DNA from: Cadophora sp. MPI-SDFR-AT-0126
Taxonomy: Eukaryota > Ascomycota > Leotiomycetes > Helotiales > Ploettnerulaceae
Reading direction: 5' to 3'
Assembly: GCA_020747065.1 (NCBI GenBank)
Contig: JAGMVK010000002.1
Coordinates: 1,116,001 to 1,180,000 of the forward strand
Length of the DNA stretch: 64,000 nt
Shown: in pieces, positions 57,801-64,000 of the stretch
Layout of the letters: the number at the start of each line of letters is the position of its first letter
How positions within the stretch are numbered: the first letter of the stretch is position 1
Position numbers and translations under genes: made by a program
The notes under the pieces: model-generated
Databases searched by the model: none
What the model saw: the letters and a program-made list of their open reading frames with translations, nothing else
Told to the model about the DNA's origin: nothing

Positions 57801-60800
57801 TCCCATGGAGGCACAGACATGAACCGGATCCCTTCCATCCCATGTCCTATGGATAATTAGGATAATCGGGGCCAAAACTCAATTTCAAGCACGTCCTGCA
57901 AACCGAAAACCGGTATTTCACAGATAACGAGACTTTTCGGTAGACACATAAAAGTAAGCCCCCTTGGTTTCTGCAATTGTAGCCGACGGCATGTCCGGAT
58001 AGAAAATGTTGAGTCTCAAATTTTCGGGTCGATCGCGTTCTCCCCTCTTTGTTGTCTGTTTTCTACTTTCACAGCTTCACATAATCCAAACACCTGGTCT
58101 CAAGGCTTTGTCGGTTGAAGACGCCGCACGGTTGATTTCACGAAAAACAATGTATGACGTTGTGCTTGGCATATCTTACCATCCCCTGGTAGTGCATCGT
58201 ACCACTGACGCGAAACACATTCTCCCGGCCACGGCGTCAAGTCGCGTCGCTGTCCACAAGCCACGATTCCCTCTCTCGCTGGATGCGCCCGCTGGCACGG
58301 TTCTTCTCCCGACCCGAACAATGTCGCCACATCCCGAAGTCCTTCTCAGGTCCTTATCAAATGGGGAGTTGACGAGAATGATTGAGCCGTGGCTTTAGAC
58401 TTAGGTGGGGTTCTAGAGGAGACGATCTTCAAATGAAAGAACGCGACTGCGACTAAGACGTACGCTTGACGATATGTGAAATCTCTGACCCCGACTAAGT
58501 TCTGCTGTAACTGGAATGAAAATTGACTCTTGAGAAGGTCAAAAGACAGGAGCTTGAAGAGACAAAGGGCATTTGAGCTCCACCTTGTAAAAAAAACAAA
58601 AAAGCTGACTTCGAATTTAACGAAAAATATGCAGGGACGAACAACCGAAGTCTCATTACGGGAATAGCTCACGAGGGCGACCATTTTCAAGCCTAAATCT
58701 ATTTATATTCATCACCATTCTGCCTATCAACTTATCTTTTGAACGGAGTATTTGCTTGGTTGTTGCTCTTGCTCAGGAAGCCGGGTTCGGCAGCAAGAGG
58801 CAAACAAAATACCACAGCTCGTACGGTACGATATACGGCCCCCTACACCGTAAACACTGGAGGAAATGACCCTCCTTTCTCGCACAGAGGACATAATCAT
58901 TGGATCGCAATCGTACTCAAGTGCTCACCACACACTTAACAGGCTAGCAAAAGATAGCTCGTAATGTCCTATCAGAGTTTCCTTCTCGGAAGCATCTCAC
59001 CCTCCTCTGACAAAATGTAATCTTGCTTAACCTCCACTCCACAATGCCCTTCAATTTAACTAGACAGAAGCCGCGCAACCCCCTGAGCCCAATCACCGAA
59101 GAAGCCGTCGACGATATCAAAACCACGCAGCAAACTAGATAACTGAAAGAGGTCTAGTTGGCAGCTCTACTTGTTAGTTGCAGTAGTCAATTGACGTTTA
59201 ACGGCCAACTCAAAACTGCTCGTGCTCGCCATGCAAATTATAGTGACATTTCTGCCACTTTGATCCCGCGGTAAGCTCCCCTTACTGTAATGAAGCTTCA
59301 ACACTTCAAGAGTTAAGAAACCCTTTATTGCCGTCGGAGAAAGATCAAAGTCTAAGGAACCGTAGCTTTGCGGACATCCTCCCAAACCAGGTAGCCGTCT
59401 ATCAAAACCGAATGTCTTGGTGGAAATCAGCGAAATGCCATGCCCGTTAAAGGGGAACTCCATGGTTCTTACCGATAATCGTTCATATCAGAAGCTCGCC
59501 AAGCCGTTGAATATGCATGGTCCAGGGTCCCTTTCATCGCTTACAAGTGAGGATTCTCATCAAGCCTGTTCAAAAGTCCGTTCCGGTGCCCATCAACAAG
59601 TGGCATCTGAGTCCGAGGAAGCAATTAAGTCATCAGCAAAGCTTCAGAAAACCAAACCCCAAGAAGTCCAAGAAAGGAAAGAAAAGAAGGAAGATCAAGA
59701 TCGACGAATAATGTCCGATGCAATTGGCCATCCAACCAGTCGGAAGCACGACGCTCAACGAGATGTTCCTGAATGAGTGACACAACCAAACGCCACCCTA
59801 TTCTTAGCTCCATCAACGACATCACTCTTTTTCACGTTTTGCAGCCAGCATGCCATGTTCTCTGGACCTCAATCACGGCACGGGAATCAGCCACTCTTGG
59901 CCCCATTATTCCCTTCGCAATTATTCCCAAGTAACAGAAATGCCGGCTCGTGCAAATCTCGCGTGGCAAAATCCCATCCCGCGATGGGCCCCATACCGCC
60001 AGCCGCCATTCCCCTTTTCCAGAAGCGAGACCTTGTCAAATGTCAAAACCTTGATTTTTTGACAACCTAAAAGCAGTACCAAACTAGCTTCCGTGGCTTA
60101 ACGTCTCCCAATCACACCCTACGAACCTCGACGCGGAAATCAAGTCTCGGCCGTTTTGAGATTTATCGTTTAAGCAGGGGAGAATTTTTGGGTTAGGTTG
60201 GTGGAGTTCTTGTTCCTCTGTTCTGTTATTCGTTACCGCATTTGCATCCTTGTTGAGGTAACTTTTTGCTGAGCAAGAACATCATGTTCGACTTCAGGAA
60301 ATAATGCTCCGGTATTGCATGCTTGTTTAATTGAGTGGTCATAAATTTCCATGTTTCACTTGGGGCCGCAGAAATGTCCTATTGACAATCATCAAAGTCA
60401 AGTGGCTACTATAATTTGCAGATGCGTTGTTGACTCGCCCCTTTCATCTCACCTGCATGCTTCTGGGTATCTAATTACCAACTGGACTTCTAGCTGTCGT
60501 GCCACTTCAAACTGCCTTCCTCCTCATTCTCCTTCTCCCCGCATATTCATCGACGACCCCCGTATCCCTCCATTCTTCCAAGCAAGGAGCAGTAGGAAAC
60601 TTTCCGGTCTTACAGATCGCCAATGAACCTCTTTCCCATGTCACCGTTTGAAATCCCATCCAGCCACCCTGTCTGGAAAGCCAAAGCAGGAGCAGGAGCA
60701 AAACCCCCAGCTTACCATCCGGATCATAAGAACCAACAAAGCCCTGTAATACCATGCATCTCCAACTCCCAGGATTCAATTCCTTTCTCCGCATATCTTA

Positions 60801-61624
60801 TGTGAACGTGTTGCCACAGCGGCACTCCCGCCGGGAAGCAAACTCTCCGAGAGCAGAACCCCTTATGCTCCTATCCAATGATGTGATTATTCTTCTCCAA
60901 GACAGAGTCAGCGTCAACGTCGTATTCGAATGCATGCTGTTTCATTACTTTTACAGTCATTCGTCTCTGGAGCACCAGTATGCTTTCAAGAAGGCACATA
61001 CTACAAAGAGAGAATTCGGCTCGACGCAAAGCTATTGTAGTGAGGTAAGTCATGCTAGAAAGTAGCCATACTTCTTCGCTCGAGGCACATCCTCCACTTG
61101 TCTGACAAGTCGAGAGTAGTCTTATTCGCTGCCTCGCGCAGCCCTTCCCATGAATGAAGACTCTGGCATTGAACGCCTTGGGGATAGACCGCTCGTGAAC
61201 AATCGTTCGGCTGATAGGTCAGGAGTTGCTGAATCGTGCCGTTCGAGTCACTGGGATTTGATAGCCAACATCATCGACTTCCGGCTTGAAGCCAGTTCGC
61301 ACCTCTAAGTGGTAGTAGCAAATTGGCCACGGAGTCCTGAATAACAATCTCGGTTGGAATAGTAGTCTCTTTGGATTGGAGAAAAGGACCAGGTACATGT
61401 CATGAGGGAGAATGCGTGCTATCAGCTTACAAGCACCTACAACATGTTTTGATAAGGTGTGTAAGTACGGCGTATTCCGTGACGTTTAATATTATTTTAT
61501 TTATTTTTGGGCTATGGCTGATCCTGTCACCGATTGTCAGCATTACCAGCGCTTGAAGTCCAAGTCCTCAGTCCATCCCCATTGCCACATCAACACATCG
61601 AATCGCAAACTCAACTTCTCTTAA
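54829..61624. other. Second gene-poor region
   Basis: This 6.8 kb has no convincing gene on either strand. Many frames of 60-130 codons exist but carry no domain and cannot be chained by good splice sites. One minus-strand stretch (about 56150-55910, around S-M-S-D-I-H-N-L-Q-A-R-L-E-Q-I-E-E) reads like protein and could be an isolated exon or relic. An inverted repeat at 58763-58803 surrounds CCGGGTTCGG. Composition is ordinary and gives no sign of transposon decay by RIP. Confidence 0.45.
58763..58803. repeat. Short imperfect inverted repeat
   Basis: TTGCTCTTGCT (58763-58773) pairs with AGCAAGAGGCAA (58792-58803) with one bulge, enclosing 18 nt. It resembles a stem-loop, but neither a tRNA nor a terminator could be built from it. 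Confidence 0.4.
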
Positions 61625-62694
61625 CTAGAACACTGGAGGTACTGGCGGGCCCCAGACAGCCAGAGCTTTCGGTCCCGCTGGCATGTACGCTACTGGAGTT
61701 TCACGGTTGACGACATCTCCATCAGCATAATGTTCCTGCTACAATTTAGTGCCTTTGTTTGAATGGGATAGTAGACAACTGTGACTCACCACGATAAACT
61801 TGCTTGGATCAAACCAATAGTCAAATACTTGACTTCCCAGAACATGCTATGGACAGTTAGCTTCTCTTGTTTAGCATGTGGAACTAGGAAACGTGCCCGC
61901 CCGATTCCCCAGCACAGCTCATATCCCTTGGAAGTCAAGAAGTCATGGCCTAGTTGCTGTTCGTCATAGTCGTGGACCTCGAATGCCGCATGTGCAACTC
62001 CGAGAGCCTGTCCTGGCTTTGCTGGTTTGAAGAAGAAGGCATGATGATCAGTAAACTCCAAACCTCGGTCGATATGGAAGAAGCAAGTAATGGGTTGATC
62101 ATCGCGATGCACAACATCCGAAGTAGCGAGCGAGAGATTCGTCGTATACCAGTCATACATGATCTGGTATTCCCCAGGCCTGTACGTGACACCATAGTGC
62201 CCCCAACGGTGCACTCTCGCCAGTCCAGCTTCAAAGCGTTGGAATTGTCCCTTGCGAGGCTTCTCATCCTCATAGTTCACCACAAGTTTCGGGAGATGTG
62301 GTGAATTGGCAGCTTTCTCGACCTGCCCATGCACAAGATGCACGAGATGCCCTGCTGGATCCTTCAATGTCACGTATTCACCACCACCTGGCGCGTCAAG
62401 AGGAGTGATCTTGCTTGCTCCGGGAATTGCAGCTGCGCGGTCGAGCTCGGAGCGACTTTCAACAACAAACGCCGCTCCTCCAAAATGGCTTACACCGTCT
62501 GCCTTGCGTGCAGCGTAGACAAAAGGCTCGGTTCCATAACCTTGAAAGAAGATTTCCTTGCCTGGACGCTCGAATGCAATGGAGAGACCGAAATTGAGAT
62601 AGAATTCCCTTGCAGCAGCGAGGTCGGCATGATAGTAAATAACAAACCCAGTCTTCAGTATGCGCACACGGGGATCATCTGTCGGCAAGGGCAT
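61625..62694 (-). CDS. Vicinal-oxygen-chelate (glyoxalase/extradiol dioxygenase) family protein
   Basis: Exons 62694-61897, 61846-61790 and 61735-61625 give 321 residues. The first intron (50 nt) needs a GC donor (GCACGT). With it the frame reads G-I-G-R, then H-V-L-G-S-Q-V-F-D-Y-W-F-D-P, and the last exon gives E-H-Y-A-D-G-D-V-V-N-R and A-L-A-V-W-G-P-P-V-P. All are standard for fungal catechol-2,3-dioxygenase-like proteins. Two beta-alpha-beta-beta-beta modules are visible. Probable metal ligands are the His of R-W-G-H-Y-G-V (near 151), the His of G-V-A-H-A-A-F-E-V (near 220) and the Glu of E-H-Y-A-D. It probably cleaves an aromatic ring or a related oxygenated substrate. The divergent neighbour is a FAH-family hydrolase, which supports an aromatic catabolic role. 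Confidence 0.85.
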
Positions 62695-63202
62695 CTTGCT
62701 TGGAACGGCGGGTACTTGTAGAATGTATATTGGAACGGCTATCAAGTCTGGGTGCCAGTCGTTAGATGCACTTTTTAAATCAGCGAGGACTCACTCGGAC
62801 GCTCGGGCGGAACCAAAGAGAAGAAATGGCCGAGAATTGATCAGGAATTAAGCAGACATGTCATGCCTGACACCCCCGATTGTGACCTGCTCGGGGTGGA
62901 TTGGCGAACGAGCATGCCGGATATTGTGGTGCATCGAGATGAGAAGCGAGTCAAAACTCTCCCACCCAATCCACTAATGCGAACCACCATTTCCTCGCCA
63001 ATCGCAAGGACTTGTGCTATAAGGCTGGAGATCGTGGCATTTGTAATGGAATAATGCGTCGAATTTCGTGTCTAACCCCTAAATCACAAGTCCCCGACTG
63101 ATCACTTGGTAGTATATCAAGAAACTTGAACATCAATATTCATTCACAAGAGCACAATTTCTTCTTCTCGCGACTCCATCGCCATAACCAAGTGTGGCTA
63201 CT
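62695..63202. promoter_or_regulatory. Divergent promoter of the dioxygenase and FAH-family genes
   Basis: 508 bp separate the two start codons. The shared region implies joint control. No distinct palindrome was recognised; CGG and CCG triplets are scattered through 62797-62920. Confidence 0.45.
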
Positions 63203-64000
63203 ATGATATCCAAACTAGTCCCCTGGACACGCCTTGTGCGATATGTGCCCGTAGAGGCCGAGGGAACAGTCCGGTACGGCGAGCCCATAGTTTCGGATGA
63301 GAACGATGGCATCGCCAAACTCGCCAGTACCGGCCAGCTGAGAGTCAGAGTCTGTGAAGGTAGTGACCCTTTGGAGGCAAATCCAACCGAACAGCTTCAA
63401 ACCGTCAAGAAATTGCTTGGACCCTTAGAGGCCAAGAATGTGCCCATCATCCGTTGCATAGGGCTCAACTACAGGACTCATAGTAAGTTGACTGAAGAAC
63501 TCTTGCAGACTGTTATGTTCCTCTATGTGATCTGGACGGCCTTACTCATTCATTCCTCTGCACTAGTTCTCGAGACTGGGCGACCTTTGCCTACCTGCCC
63601 GACTGTCTTCCTCAAACCTGCACTTACAGTTGCCGATCATGGCGCAGATATCCCCATTCCAAAGATTGCGCAAAGTCAATGCGACTATGAGGGGGAGTTG
63701 ACCATCGTCATTGGAAGGGACGCCAAAGATGTCCATGAATCTGACGCTCTGGATTACGTTGCTGCATATACGGTGGGAAACGATGTATCTGCCCGAGACT
63801 GGCAGCGTGAGGCTGGGAAGGCTGGACCAGTTCCACAGTGGTCCTTCAGCAAATCCTTCGACAAGTATGCACCCCTAGGACCTGCTCTGGTTGCTGCTCA
63901 TATCCTCGGGGAGGCGAATGACTTGTCCTTGAAGACTCTGGTCAATGGTGAAGTGCGCCAGGAGAGCAACACGTCAGATTTATGCTTCGATGTCCGGAAG
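63203..64000 (+). CDS. Fumarylacetoacetate hydrolase (FAH)-family enzyme, cut by window end
   Basis: Exon 1 is 63203-63482. After an 84-nt intron (63483-63566), exon 2 runs from 63567 off the right edge, giving 238 complete residues here. The N-terminal lid (V-R-Y-V-P-V-E-A) is followed by I-R-C-I-G-L-N-Y-R-T-H. The catalytic core has P-x-V-F-L-K-P, then C-D-Y-E-G-E-L-T-I-V-I-G and Y-T-V-G-N-D-V-S-A-R-D-W-Q. The metal-binding E-x-E of Y-E-G-E-L is visible and intact. FAH-family enzymes hydrolyse C-C bonds or isomerise or decarboxylate ring-cleavage products. Divergent pairing with a ring-cleavage dioxygenase suggests consecutive steps in breakdown of an aromatic acid. The substrate is not determined. 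Confidence 0.9.
   Translation, partial: MISKLVPWTRLVRYVPVEAEGTVRYGEPIVSDENDGIAKLASTGQLRVRVCEGSDPLEANPTEQLQTVKKLLGPLEAKNVPIIRCIGLNYRTHSKLTEELLQTVMFLYVIWTALLIHSSALVLETGRPLPTCPTVFLKPALTVADHGADIPIPKIAQSQCDYEGELTIVIGRDAKDVHESDALDYVAAYTVGNDVSARDWQREAGKAGPVPQWSFSKSFDKYAPLGPALVAAHILGEANDLSLKTLVNGEVRQESNTSDLCFDVRK

Noticed and set aside
58763..58803. Hairpin around a GGGTTCGG sequence, considered as a tRNA
   Set aside because: No acceptor stem, A box or anticodon arm can be built.

Overview
This window is nuclear DNA of a filamentous ascomycete (Pezizomycotina). The evidence is short spliceosomal introns, mostly 41 to 76 nt, with GT...AG ends and CTNAC-like branch sites. The protein families also fit: Zn(II)2Cys6 regulators, MFS carriers, a fungal Rhodopsin-domain receptor-like protein, 2EXR proteins, HSP9/HSP12 and an NDR-type Dbf2/Sid2 kinase. 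The five 2EXR genes suggest Leotiomycetes, but that is inference. Sixteen protein genes with complete models, one small probable gene, one interrupted gene and one gene cut by the right edge can be supported. No transposon, CRISPR array or rRNA gene was found.

Layout. Positions 1-2778 hold an unusual tRNA-like gene (478-632) with a standard anticodon-loop intron and a second insertion in the T arm, plus a decayed copy (1191-1330). A Pho85-type cyclin lies on the minus strand (2779-4914). Positions 4915-14358 are a 9.4 kb stretch without a convincing protein gene, but with a strong promoter-like block near 12.73-12.80 kb. From 14.4 to 24.8 kb lie a 2EXR protein, a DHA1 drug transporter, a small Cys/His protein, a Rhodopsin-domain protein and the Dbf2/Sid2 kinase. 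Next come an HSP9/HSP12 stress protein (26.8 kb) and a co-directional Zn2Cys6 regulator plus DHA2 exporter (28.7-34.2 kb).

From 35.3 to 47.3 kb, four 2EXR genes surround a probable sugar-catabolic cluster. It holds a Zn2Cys6 regulator divergent from a GH78 alpha-L-rhamnosidase-like enzyme, followed by a sugar transporter. The divergent promoter carries a perfect 17-bp inverted repeat with a second, nested inverted repeat. An unknown gene with one in-frame stop lies at 45.7 kb. Beyond 47.4 kb are a WBP11-like splicing factor, an unrecognised two-exon gene and a ketopantoate-reductase-fold protein with a disordered tail of about 430 residues. A second gene-poor stretch follows (54.8-61.6 kb). 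Last comes a divergent pair typical of aromatic-ring catabolism: a vicinal-oxygen-chelate dioxygenase and a fumarylacetoacetate-hydrolase-family enzyme that runs off the right end.

Gene models were joined by hand from reading frames and splice signals, and total coding lengths were checked to be multiples of three. No database search was possible, so family names rest on recognised motifs.
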